From Melieria omissa (lineage: Eukaryota; Arthropoda; Insecta; Diptera; Ulidiidae), in contig OZ020267.1 of assembly GCA_963971225.1 (NCBI GenBank), forward strand, positions 88,773,648 through 88,837,647: DNA of 64,000 nt, read 5' to 3'. Numbering within the stretch: position 1 is the first letter of the stretch; every line of letters starts with the position of its first letter. The notes below the pieces were generated by a model. That model saw nothing but the letters and a program-made list of their open reading frames with translations, did no database searches and was not told the DNA's origin. This document shows, in pieces, positions 54,832 through 64,000 of this stretch. A program made the position numbers and the translations under genes.

Positions 54832-55690
54832 TAATCATGTCCTTCGACCGAGGGAATGGGGTGGGTATTGAACAAGGGGGTGTGGCACCGCCCATACAAC
54901 TCAAATCTTTTAAGTGGAATAGCTTCGGAATTGTAAGTCACACAATATTGAAATTTGGTGTGCCATCGTTTCATAGATGTGTCATTCCACTGTTAAAATT
55001 TTATGGGCGTTGAATAAGGGGCGTGGCACATTTTTTATGCAGCAGAACTGTAAGTCGTACATCAATGAAACTTGGTATGAACCTACCAGTTAATCATATC
55101 TTTCGGCAGAGGGAATAAGGTGAGTATTGAACAAAGGGGTGTGGCACCGTCCATACAATTCATTTCTTTTAAATGGAATAGCTTCGGAATTGTAAGTCGC
55201 ACAGCATTGAAAATTAGTGAGGCGTCGCCTCATAGATGTGTTATTCCACTGTTAAAATTTTATGGACGTTGGACAAGGGGCGTGGCACATTTGTTTGACC
55301 CAAACTATCCGGATAATTTTGGAACTGTTAGTCGCACATGAATGAAACTTAGTACGAATTTACCATTTAGGCATATCTTTCGGCAGAGGAATGAAGCGGG
55401 TATTTAACACGAGGGCGTGGCTCCGTCCAAATAACTCTAATCTTTTATATGGAATAGCTCCGGAATTGTAAGCCGCACAGTATTGAAATTGAATATGCTA
55501 TCGTCCCATAGAAGTGTCATTCTACCGATAATATTTTATGGGCGTTGATCAAGGGGCGTGGCAAATTTTTTATGCAGAAGAACTGTAATTCGTACATCAA
55601 TGAAACTTGGTATGAACCTACCACTTAATCATATCTTACAATAGAGGGAATGGGGCGTTGGTCAAAGGGCGTGGCACATTTTTTATGCTC
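54832..55690. repeat. Tandem repeat, about 280-bp unit
   Basis: Three to four imperfect copies, each with GGGCGTGGCAC-like words, TGGAATAGCTTCGGAATTGT and ATCATATCTTTCGGCAGAG. Starts near 54832, 55095 and 55375, with a partial copy near 55600. Internal to the Helitron. Confidence 0.75.
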
Positions 55691-56089
55691 AGACAGTTAT
55701 GCAGTACACACACACATCAGTGAAACTTGATACGAACTTTCCACTTAGTAGCACAATTCGACTAGAAGAAAGTTGTGAGCACTGGACAAGAGGGTTTGGT
55801 ACCGCCTCCATTTTTATATACATAGATTGTTTGCCCTAATTGACTGACTGATTGATTGATTGATTGATTCATCATCGCTCAGCCCAAACCGCTGAAGCTA
55901 CGAACATGAAATTTGAACTGTAGATACATCTTGAAAAATGAACCTCCGCTAAGACGGGATTTTTTGAAATTCGGGTTGTAAAGGGGCAAAACAAGTGTTA
56001 AGGTGTTGTATGAAGAAAATTGATTTAAGAGACATATTGATTTCGAACTTCCTGAAAATACTCTAAACAAAAAATAATTCGATACGTAT

Positions 56090-56700
56090 TTTATAATTTT
56101 TCGAAAATCAAAATTTAACTGGAACAATAATGGGTTAAGATTTGTTTAAGGGTAGACTCAAAAAAAACATGAACCGATAGGCCTATTGACTTCAAAAATT
56201 ATAAAAATACTTGAAATAAAAAAATTATACACGCGTTTCTTATTATTTTCAAAATCGAAATCTAACTGGATCAACGACGGGTTAAAAGTGTGTATGAAGA
56301 AAAAATTTTTTTGGCCTTTTAACTTCAAACTTTGTGAAAGTACTTTAAATGTAAAATAACTCGATACGTGTTTTTCATTTTTTCCAAATATTAAAATCGG
56401 ACGGGGTCAACGACCGGTTAAAAGTTTGTAGGCGAAACTGTAAAACAAAAAAATGAATTAACGGGCTCAGTGACTTCAAACTTTGTGAAAATACTCTGAG
56501 TGAGAAATAATTTGACACGTGTTTTTCACTTTTTTGAAAATCAAAATGTAACGGGGTAAACAATGGGTTAACAGTTTGCATGGAAACACGATTTATTGGT
56601 CCTTTTGACTTCAAACTTGGACAAAAAGCATTTAAATCGGGAAATAATTACAATGTTTTTTCATATTTTTGAAAATCGAAATCTACCGTGGTAAACTAAG
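56090..56700. repeat. Tandem repeat, about 140-bp unit
   Basis: Four to five imperfect copies with TTTTTGAAAATC, AACG(G/A)GTTAA and TTTTGACTTCAAACTTTG words, spaced about 130-155 bp. Internal to the Helitron. Confidence 0.7.
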
Positions 56701-58020
56701 GGTTAAGATTTTGTTTAGAGCAAACGTGAAAACTCATGATTTAAAGGGCCTTTTGACTTCACAATTTTTAGAACCACTTGGCATCAAAGATAATAGACAT
56801 ATGTTTTTATTTAAATCAAAATGGGTTCAACCATACGCTCAAAATATGTATCGGGTGAAAGAAGAGAGCTTGCGTGCGAAGCCGCGGGGCCCAGCTAGTC
56901 TTTTATAAAAAGCCGGGTCACGAGAAAATTTGTGTGCAGGACAACGATCTAAAACATACAACCAGAGCCACCAAAAAGTGGATAGCCGAAAACGGCATAC
57001 GCAATTTTGATTGCCCACCCCAATTACCGGACTTAAACCCCATAGAAAATTAGTGGTTTGCCTTAAAGAGAAAAATTATGCCCAAAAAGACTCACCAAAG
57101 GCTATTGAAACATTATGGGAAAAAACTTCACCAGCGTGGTTGGAATTACCCTCAAAAATACTACGCAATCTAGTACAAAGCACGCCGAATCATTATAAAA
57201 GGCCCGCGGAGACAACCCAAAATATTAAAGATAATATCAATCGATTTTTGCTTATATGCGTCAAAACTGTTCACACCACTTTTGTTGAATTTTAGTGTTT
57301 TTTTTATTTATTATTATATAATTATAATATTTTGTTTGTTGTTTTTCAGTACACAAAATATTCAATTTTAAAACTATGTACTAAAATTGTTGTTATTGTT
57401 GTTAAAAATTAAAAAAAAATTAATAAACTTTCTAACTTACGAAAATTCGTGAACAGTTTTGTCCGCCACTGTACATTAATTTAAACCAAATTATTACCTG
57501 CTGCGCTTTGAGCGTCGTCGTCATATGTGGCAGTTAGCCCGGTAAGCTGCTCGGATTGGCATATTTCTAAAATAATTTCATCCACATGATTTTATGCACT
57601 GACACTTTTCGTGCCTCCTCCTGTTTTATAAATCTCTTGCCGGTCGTGCAACGTTTTCGCGCACCGGAAGTTGTCCACTAATTTTGAATTAAAATCGGCT
57701 TCAAATTCTTTCCATTTGCATTGCTTTTCTTCAGCACTCACGCGATCTGTCTTCTTGCACCCGAGCGCTTGTTTATTTTTTTCCACAAGTGCAAGTAGAC
57801 ATTCGATTTCGAGGGACGAAAAATTTGCGGTACGTTTGCTCATTTCGAATTTTTTTATTAAATACATTATTTGAGCGCAAAGAATTTATTTACGAATGAC
57901 AACCAAACCAAAGAAAAATTATTATCTAGATAAAAATGTTGCCAGTATTGCCATACTCAAATGACAAATATTTGCTCCAGTTAAACGAGCACTGAAAAAC
58001 TGCTTTGTCGTTTAAACTAA

Positions 58021-58821
58021 CAGCTCTATTCTGGCAATCCTAACAAAACTCACCATGCTGGCAATTGAATAGACTATATCAATTGTTAGATTTTCGTATT
58101 CTGACCATTTTTTAAAAGCTCTTTATCTAACACTTGGCAGAGAAGTTGTCAGGTACGTAGAAGAAGCTGACAAGCGCAAAAAATACTTGCAAAGAAGCAA
58201 TTGAAGTTAAAAATTTGGAAACTTTTCAGCAAATTTTGGTGTTTGCAATTGAAGAGCAGCAATTATTAACGTGTGTGCAGCCGCTCTGGCTAAAAACAAA
58301 CGAAATTATGAAGAGGAGAAGGCTCTTGAGGACCTTGCGCGACCCTTTTGCTTGCAGGAAAACATTTTCGTTCAAAATTTTCGTACTCCAAAATCGCTCT
58401 TGCCGGGAATAATTTTTGGACAATGCGCGGTGCCCCAATGCACCGTTTTCCCCAGCTTGCTCGAGACTGCTCCTCAAAAATACCAGCTTCTCCTGCGTAG
58501 TTCGCTGAAATCTTGAGACATAATAAATATTTAACAATCAAACCAGTCGAATTTGTAAAGCATACATACTTCCTAGTGGACATTTTATTTGAATTAATTT
58601 ACAAATGCTCAAATTTCGCAGCTTCTTCTTCTTCTTTTCGACTAATTTGCCATTCACAGTGAAACCAAAACAAACATAACTTTTCAACTCGCTGTGGTGA
58701 AATTTTATAGCTTTCTGCTTGTCAGATTTGCGTAAGAGTAGGCTAACAAAAAATTCTGATCAAAAATCTAACAAGCGTTGAAGAGAAAATCAATTGTCAG
58801 ACTTTCGCCAGAATAGGGGTG
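58021..58821. mobile_element. Harbinger-like MITE inside the Harbinger terminal region
   Basis: Ends CAGCTCTATTCTGGCAA and the complement of CACCCCTATTCTGGCGA, with TAA at 58018-58020 and 58822-58824. It interrupts the right terminal repeat region of the 47295-58895 element: the flanks align to 31905-31945 of the other copy. 801 bp, no recognised gene. Confidence 0.7.
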
Positions 58822-58898
58822 TAAGTTTAACTTTAAACCAAGTTCAAGCAAACTACGTTTGAACTGGGTTTAAACTCACACTGAAAAATTTGACCTCA

Positions 58899-59154
58899 GT
58901 AAAATCGAAGAAGAAATCTCAGATCTTAATACAATGCTTGTAAAATATTATTTTTATTAAAACTTTTTATGTATTATTTGTGTAGATTAGAGCTTGTGAT
59001 TCGAGCAACAGCTGCCCGAGACACTGCGTCCAATGACAACTATTGTGCCCAATCCTCTATTCCTTATTGAAGGAGTTCATCTCCCCCAATGCTGTCCAGT
59101 AACTCTTTGATTGTTCTCAAAACGATTCCAGACAGTTCTTTCGTCTGAGTCAAT
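58899..59154. other. Unassigned DNA
   Basis: Short stretch between the Harbinger and the mariner relic; the right part may belong to that mariner. Nothing recognised. Confidence 0.4.
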
Positions 59155-59699
59155 TCCCTTCCCAATATATAAATGATTTCATGTGAATGTTGACCGCGGC
59201 TGCACCTCAAATGTTCATACGTTGGGTCCAATTTTGGCTTACTCTCTCCAACACGGCCGGTATCCCACTTATAAATTCTTTAATATTGGCTTCCAGTGCG
59301 TCAACCGTTGCGGGCTTGTCGCTATAGACATTAGCTTTAACATAGCCCTACGAAAATTAGTATAAAGGCGTTAAATCGCAAAAAATTTTCACGTAGTGGA
59401 GTAACAGAGGCCTAATTTCTGCGAACGGCGCCGAATCGATAATTCACGGCCATCAACAACGCTGGCGGATACAGCTGCAATATTTTCTAATGTCCGCACT
59501 CTACGTATGCCCAAACTGACTAAAAAATGGAAGAAGTGCATGATGCACTTTCTTAACCGAGCATGAATTTGGACAATAAAATTCAAAAATCTGCAAGCGT
59601 TGCTCCTCTGTAAGTCGATTCATGGTAAACTAAACATGTTACACGAAAGCAGCTGAGCTGCCAAAAACAGTGTTGCCAAAAAGAAAAGAAAGAAATCAC
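59155..59699 (-). pseudogene. rosa-type mariner relic, internally deleted
   Basis: The minus-strand start MNRLTEEQRLQI (59622) and following CSVKKVHHAL match the start of the transposase at 2669. At 59190-59400 the strand matches the C-terminal region of that copy (bases 1620-1850) with many changes. The catalytic centre is mostly deleted. The right end CACCC (about 59693-59697), followed by TTTA, fits the family's terminus. The left end was not found. Confidence 0.7.
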
Positions 59700-60087
59700 C
59701 CTTTACTTGGATTTTCTTACCGATAGACCGGAAAGAATAAATTGGAACAGCGCTGTCCTACCGTGTTGGAGCATTTGTGGTTAGCCCGATTTAATAATTC
59801 CTGTTTGACACAATGTCTATAGTGAGATTTGCTGACACCTATGATCGATTCAGGCCCAAAGGGTAGTCTTGCGGCCTCCTCCTTTGTCAATCTGTCCGCC
59901 TTCTCATTACCATCATACCCACAGTGCGCAGCCACCCAGTGTATTATCACTCGGTTATCCCTTGAAATGTCTTGGAGAACATTTGCTGTCACCCAGACAA
60001 GTTTGGAGTCAAACGTCGTCGAGCTCAGAGAATTTATGGCAGCCTGACTGTCGGGCATTATGATTATCCTCTTCCTCCTGACATTAA

Positions 60088-60779
60088 GGGGGCCGATACA
60101 TGTAAATAGTGTATTTTTTGAGAATTTTTTTGGGGGATAAGGAATTTGGCAATTGATTTTTTTTTTTAATCTTTTATTAACTAATTAAAGGTTCTTTTTC
60201 CATTTTTTTTTGACCCGAGAATCCAAGATGGCGGCGGCGCGTGGGATCAAAAAACCCCCTCCAATCTGATGCGCTGCGCGATTGCGCTGCTCGTATGGGG
60301 CTGAAATGAAAAATGAAAGGATATCAATTAAAAAACAGTTGTGGCTTCGATGTGAACCTGGTTTAGTAAAGAAATTGTGATTTTTTTGGAAACGGCAGAA
60401 AATTGAATTTTTGGGGCAGCTGTTTTGATGAATTTGCAAGCACCAACATGAGATTTTTGCAGATTTGTAAAAACAAGTAGGTTCACATCGAAGGGATGAG
60501 TCTTCCGAAGGTGTGGTTAAAATTTCGCGATCGGTTGAGCGGTTCTCATGCAATCGCGCAGCCCATTCCGAAAAACATGGTTCCGAGATAAACGGGCTCA
60601 AAGATTGAGTAAGCGGACAAGCTTATACCTGACGCCGCCGCTTCTACCTGTGTTTTGTCTGGGAAGGGATTAGAATTTTGGAAAACGCTCTTAGCCATAC
60701 ATTGAAAAGGCTTTGTAGAACATATTCCCGAGAAAAAAACAATTTCCAAAAATGCTTCATTTTACATGTATCGGCCCCC
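60088..60779. mobile_element. TTAA-flanked element inside RNase H
   Basis: Perfect 19-bp inverted ends GGGGGCCGATACATGTAAA with TTAA at 60084-60087 and 60780-60783. 692 bp, no coding frame with motifs. Removing it with one TTAA joins KLLTLNVRRKRIIIMPDSQ in one frame. Confidence 0.88.
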
Positions 60780-60900
60780 TTAAGAGTCAGTAATTTCCTG
60801 GCACACTCGTTTATGGCAAAGACCTCAGTCTGGAGGACTATGGTCTTATCACCAGCCATCGGTGTACCAGACAATATCGTCACATATTAGACTGATTCTA

Positions 60901-62272
60901 AACGAAGACATACTCAAACACATCCAGTTACATCTACAATCAACAAAAGCAGCCGAATGGTCCTCGTACACACACAGATACAAATCCTTCAACATCAACG
61001 GCTCAAAACCGGTTTACCCTGCTTCTTGTACACGCCAGCAAACCCGAATATTTCTCCGGCTACGTATGGGACACACCAAACTCACCCACGAACACCTACT
61101 TCGCGGGGATATCACGCCCAACTGTAATTTTTGTAATACTCCAACATCCGTTTCACACATTCTGAACAACTGTCCAAATTTAATGACCATTAGGAAACAA
61201 ATATTTGGAAATAACATACCAGAAAATTTACTCACCGAAGCATCAGTACAAAATATTAAGGGAGAGGGCTGGGGTATGAACCGGGTTTTGTTTTTTGGCT
61301 CTAACTTTTCACAGAATAAAGATATCGAAAAATTGAAGATACCGTTGGAAAGGTAAATATAAAGCGCAAATTTGTTATGAAGACAGATTACCGTTTGGAT
61401 TAACATTTAACTCTCTACGTCCAATTTTCTAAGAACGTGATTTTTCGCTTTTTCAAAAAAGTGGCTGGGTTGTGAACCATGTGGAAAATCCCTATTAAAG
61501 TCGGAAAATACGAAGAAAACACCCATAATTTTAAAATAAGTAGAGAACTTATTTAATCAGGAAGGCTCAAGAGGTTAAAAAAGGTTATAATGACGCCACT
61601 TAGGCCAAAATATCGCAATAAATGAAAGTGCTCAATTTTTTTCATTTTCATCCTAATCGGTGTCGCAATGCTTGCATGTGAAATACGAACGCGTTCTCGC
61701 ATTGGCCCAGATCAAGTGAACTCACCGAAATCGAGTTAAATTACATAAAATTACTTTATTTTAATATATCCGTCCATATTTGACAGTGGTAGAACAGATG
61801 TAGTACGAAAAACAGGTGGTTCATAACCCAGCCACCTCAGTAGTTCACAGCCCAATCAGGATGCCATTTTGGAAACTTTAAAATAAACGACACTTCCAAT
61901 CATAGTTCGACATAAACAAATATTGCATCGTAAAATAGAATCAAAACACTAAATAAACATTTATTACACTGCCCTTTTCGCAATAAGCTCAGTCACTTGG
62001 ATAGCACTTTAAAAAAAAGCAAAAAAGTTTTCGCAGTCGATTTTCAAACACGTGCCTGTAGCTGTCACAAGCAATACGTATTTACACTTCGGTGTAAGCA
62101 CAAAAGCAGAGTCATATCAAAAGACAAACTTGACAGTTGAAACATTGGCGATATGTCAATAAGGGAAAGAAAAAACAGTAGTGGTTCACAACCCAGCCTG
62201 GTTCACAACCCAGCCCTCTCCCTTACAAAATTTGAAAAATTTATAAAATCTTGCAACCTAACCCCTTTTATA
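60901..62272 (+). pseudogene. I-like LINE ORF2, C-terminal fragment
   Basis: Plus-strand frame with NEDILKHIQLHLQSTKAAEW, FLRLRMGHTKLTHEHLL, then CNFCNTPTSVSHILNNC (CX2C...HX4C finger), up to the insertion near 61256. It resumes after 62225 with FEKFIKSCNLTPFI and a stop near 62272. The motif RLRMGHTKLTHEHL parallels the LINE at 27540-27450. RNase H and upstream are absent. Confidence 0.82.
61255..62225. mobile_element. Unclassified TIR element, family 'GGCTGGGTTGTGAACC'
   Basis: The left end TAAGGGAGAGGGCTGGG matches the complement of the right end exactly over 17 bp. TACAAAAT occurs outside both ends (61247-61254 and 62224-62231), an 8-bp duplication, perhaps 9-10 bp with one change. The motif GGCTGGGTTGTGAACC recurs inside: 61464-61479; complement at 61817-61832, 62182-62197 and 62198-62213. 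No coding frame. The layout is the same as 44691-45909. Confidence 0.72.
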
Positions 62273-62740
62273 TAAACATCACTTACAGTATTCAGTCGAG
62301 CTGAAAGCCCTGGCAGCTATTGCTCCTCTTTCTTAGTTATAGAATTTTATATTTTATAATTAACAATAATAATAAATAAATAAATAGACTGATTCTATTA
62401 ACAGCCCAGTCGTCCCTGTGCGGTATATACGTATTGTCGTTCTTTCTGAAGAGGCGTCTCGAGGGCATCAGATCCTCTATATCACCTCCTGTCCTTCAAC
62501 AGAGACAAGTGACCGATTGCAAGTGCATTCCCCGGTGTGAATCCACTATGCTGTGTGCGCTGATGGTTGCAGCCATTTGCACATTCAATTCCAGCGACAG
62601 CATCCCTTATATAACATTCAGTTGGAGTCTTCTGGAGACACCCTGTTATACAGGTATTCGCTAGTCTTTGTAGAGTCTCCCGCTTAGTCACAGTTGTTTT
62701 TTTCGTGGTCTTCTTCCACCACTTTATCACTGTCACTCAA

Positions 62741-62949
62741 CTCCTCCAGAAATACCTTCTTTTCCCATCGAAATCAAATAGATTTATTAAAAGAACCTAA
62801 GACAGAAAATATAACCATATATAATTTTCTAAAATTTAATCATTCATATAAACAGCCATTTTTAATAACCTAAAATACGTCGATATATCAATTAATGAAT
62901 AATAATATAATTTTAACTGTAATTAAAAATAATAAATAAATAAATAAAG
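62741..62949. other. AT-rich DNA, nothing recognised
   Basis: Short AT-rich stretch ending in AATAAATAAATAAAG (62930-62947). No features. Confidence 0.45.
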
Positions 62950-64000
62950 TACACTGCACCTTTAAAAAATACAATATTAAGTTTTGCTTTAAAGTTGGTA
63001 AAACTTTAACAAAAACATTTTAATTGATGGACCAAATTTATGGTGATGATCGTTTGTCCCTTGGCAGAGTTCATGAGTGGTACTCGCAATTTAAAAACAA
63101 TTGCCAGGACATAAATGATCCACCGCAGATTCCATCAAAACCTGGCGATAATTCATCATTGAAAATTGGATTTAACCTTCGCTTTAATTGTACCCACCCG
63201 GGTGATCTTTTTCATGATTCATGTTCAACATCTGCCAGAGTAAATACTCTCCAAAATAGAAATGTATTATTTCGACTTACTGAACAAATTTGAAAGTAGT
63301 TTTCAATAACACAAACCAAAAAAAGTAGTTGTGGAAATATTATTAAAGTTGTTTGTTATTTTGTATTCCAAACACCTACACGGGTGATCCCAGGCGCTTC
63401 CGCCACATTTTTGAATACAACTCACATAATTTTTTTTACGTACCTCAGTATGTATTCAATAAACCCTTTGGAAAGAAATCTTCTAATATTTTTCCATAGT
63501 CGCAAAATAAATCTTTAAAGGTAGGCTTTTTTCGAAAAACTGGTCACGATTACAAAAATCTTCGGTAAGGCGAAAGTTAAGCATCTGAAAAACATAACAT
63601 TATCGCATTTCAGCTGAACACTTTCACTATCGAAAGACACCGTCTCATCCATAGACAATTCTGACTGATTTTTGCACTAAAAGTTGAATTTTAACCATCA
63701 ACCTCGTTTTCACCTGATGCGACCTTATAAAAAACAACGAAGGCGTTTTGAGGACGTAGAAGCCATCCAAAAGGCTTGTACCGACATCCTGAAGGACATT
63801 CCAGCCGACGATTTAAAACACTCTTAAACATGCGTTTAGATCATGCAAATAACTGTACTGAGGAAACTATTTAAAAAAAATCATATTGGTTTCACCAAAA
63901 AATTTTTTATTATTATTTTAAATGTTTTGACCCCGGAACGTACATATATACTATGCATAGTGATTGAACATTTTAAATAATTATAGGCCTTGGGGGGTTC
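62950..64000 (+). mobile_element. mariner-family element carrying a TTAA insert, copy 2 (cut by window end)
   Basis: Plus strand: MDQIYGDDRLSLGRVHEW at 63027 (helix-turn-helix), then the TTAA insert, then RFEDVEAIQKACTDILKDIP near 63740-63800 (C-terminus) and GGCCTTGGGGGGTTC at the window end. It is homologous in reverse to 26003-27440, including the flanks of the insert. The 5' terminal repeat was not found; the 3' one lies beyond the window. Confidence 0.7.
63176..63576. mobile_element. TTAA-type insert inside the mariner, copy 2
   Basis: Starts CCTTCGCTTTAATTG and ends GGTAAGGCGAAAG, with TTAA at 63172-63175 and 63577-63580. It is 401 bp and matches 26497-26935 in reverse, at the same site of the same mariner family. 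Confidence 0.72.

Larger units (their letters stand above)
54603..56898 (+). mobile_element. Non-autonomous Helitron
   Basis: The 5' end TCTATATATATAAAAATGAA follows an A; the 3' end GCGAAGCCGCGGGGCCCAGC runs into CTAG and is followed by T. This is the TC...CTRR, A/T-target structure with a GC-rich 3' hairpin. ACTCGAGAACGGCTGGACC just inside the 5' end is typical of insect Helitrons. There is no Rep/helicase. The body holds two tandem-repeat blocks (54832-55690 and 56090-56700). It is inserted in the Tc1 transposase gene without target duplication, as expected. Confidence 0.85.
53982..57250 (+). pseudogene. Tc1-like transposase, split by a Helitron
   Basis: Before the Helitron: NTAADIAKVLQAD and TRTVQKTLNESGFVAK (DNA-binding, about 54140-54260), a worn WSDETK-type block (TW.DETKINRFG near 54355-54390), and a WGCF-type block near 54480. 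After it: EKICVQDNDLKHTTRATKKW (second Asp, about 56930) and CPPQLPDLNPIEN (Glu, about 57015-57050). The spacing Asp to Glu is 34 residues, the Tc1 DD34E arrangement. Several stops and shifts; dead. Confidence 0.82.
50943..57471 (+). mobile_element. Tc1-like element (DD34E) with four nested TEs
   Basis: Inverted ends CAGTGGCGGACAAAACTG, extended by TTCAC, with TA at 50941-50942 and 57472-57473. A copy of GTGAACAGTTTTGTCCGC also lies inside the left end (51132-51149) as a subterminal repeat. Without the SINE/R4 block, RTE LINE and Helitron, about 1.6 kb remain, the normal Tc1 length. Transposase pieces are at 53982-54570 and 56899-57250. Confidence 0.88.
48885..57867 (-). pseudogene. Harbinger Myb/SANT accessory protein, split by transposons
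   Basis: Such proteins bind the transposon ends and help bring the separate transposase into the nucleus. The first part (57867 down to 57498) starts MSKRTANFSSLEIECLLALV and has the three-helix pattern with WKEFEADFNSK and FRCAKTLHDR, then TGGGTKS. After a frameshift comes DEIILEICQSEQLTGL...TYDDDAQSAAG, and then a donor CAG|GT at 57498/57497. A second exon-like piece (about 49360-49290; DCELAEYDGPTTSQL) ends at CAG|GTATG. A third begins after TTTTCAG at 49229 (MEKSGAPWEKYTPNLLKKP) and ends in a coiled coil (EIQQIKELQVLEKIKRNLDI). CR1 and Tc1-like elements fill the first intron. Confidence 0.6.
47295..58895. mobile_element. PIF/Harbinger element expanded to 11.6 kb by nested insertions
   Basis: The left end GGGCTAATTTTTCAGTGCGA and right end (complement TCAAATTTTTCAGTGTGA after GG) belong to the family of 18225 and 30799. 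TCA lies at 47292-47294 and 58896-58898, a 3-bp target duplication. Its own Myb/SANT gene on the minus strand can be followed from 57867 to about 48890 across a CR1 LINE and a Tc1-like element. The transposase region (expected near 47340-48880, plus strand) is not recognisable. It also contains a Tc1/mariner piece, two MITEs and everything at 50943-57471. Confidence 0.72.
60901..62384 (+). mobile_element. I-like LINE, 3' fragment with TAA tail
   Basis: A perfect 13-bp duplication TAGACTGATTCTA lies at 60888-60900 and 62385-62397. It ends in a TAA/TAAA-repeat tail (62362-62384), as in I elements. The body encodes the last about 130 codons and is split by the element 61255-62225. Confidence 0.88.
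59717..62740 (-). pseudogene. RNase H-bearing LINE, reverse transcriptase thumb to C-terminus, split by two TEs
   Basis: On the minus strand: thumb region ETLQRLANTCITGCLQKTPT (about 62670-62610), WYTDG (RNase H first Asp, near 60880-60865, after the I-like LINE is discounted), TEVFAINECARKLLTL (Glu, near 60820-60785), then beyond the TTAA element MPDSQAAINSL (Asp, 60058), IIHWVAAHCGYDGNEKADRL (about 59950-59890) and a C-terminus at 59717. Several shifts and stops. It lacks polymerase and endonuclease. LOA- or I-group; clade not resolved. Confidence 0.75.

Noticed and set aside
56880..56899. CpG or regulatory island
   Set aside because: The GC-rich bases are the 3' hairpin and CTAG end of the Helitron.
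58215..58583. Overlapping frames on both strands as a gene
   Set aside because: All lie inside the MITE 58021-58821, without motifs, and overlap each other.

Overview
This window is eukaryotic and very probably from a dipteran insect, most likely a true fruit fly (Tephritidae) or a close relative. The reasons are an AT-rich, intron-poor background made almost wholly of transposable elements (TEs), the mix of families (a DD41D 'rosa'-type mariner, first known from Ceratitis rosa; LOA-, I-, jockey-, R1-, CR1-, RTE- and R4-like LINEs; BEL/Pao; hAT; piggyBac-like; PIF/Harbinger-like; P-like; Helitron), and the lack of any operon or bacterial signal. The species itself is inference. I see no convincing complete host gene; the best candidates are a short exon-like stretch near 8.7-9.05 kb and an unidentified GC-rich reading frame at 46.06-46.3 kb.

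Layout. 1-0.8 kb: tail of a Harbinger-like element carrying a Tc1 relic. 0.9-6.0 kb: five-level nest (hAT > TA-flanked element > hAT > mariner and TTAA element > piggyBac-like), plus a SINE. 6.3-7.45 kb: a TTAA MITE and an internally deleted mariner. 7.5-11.6 kb: mostly featureless. 11.7-22.3 kb: two Harbinger-like elements, the second hosting a BEL/Pao retrotransposon (13.28-21.94 kb, minus) with near-identical LTRs, whose leader holds two P-element-like MITEs; one of these contains a hAT, which contains a Harbinger. 22.3-25 kb: MADF-like relic, mariner, R1 fragment and MITEs. 25.6-29 kb: jockey-like LINE > I-like LINE > mariner/TTAA composite and SINE. 29.5-30.3 kb: solo LTR with a SINE. 30.8-32 kb: Harbinger with a second Harbinger-type MITE. 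32.35-38.85 kb: hAT MITE split by a full-length LOA-clade LINE. 39.6-43.3 kb: jockey relic with two insertions. 43.3-46 kb: a THAP reading frame split by a MITE, then a Harbinger-like element with an unclassified insert. 47.3-58.9 kb: one 11.6-kb PIF/Harbinger copy expanded by CR1, Tc1, SINE, R4-like LINE, RTE-like LINE, Helitron and MITE insertions. 59-64 kb: mariner relic, RNase H-bearing LINE split by a TTAA element and an I-like LINE, then a mariner/TTAA composite.

The genes do not form a shared pathway; they are parasites inserted into one another. Target-site duplications (8 bp for hAT/P-like, TA for Tc1/mariner, TTAA for piggyBac-like, TWA for Harbinger-like, 10-13 bp for LINEs/SINEs, 4-5 bp for LTR elements) set most borders exactly and give the order of insertion. 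All coordinates and motifs were read by eye; no database search was run.
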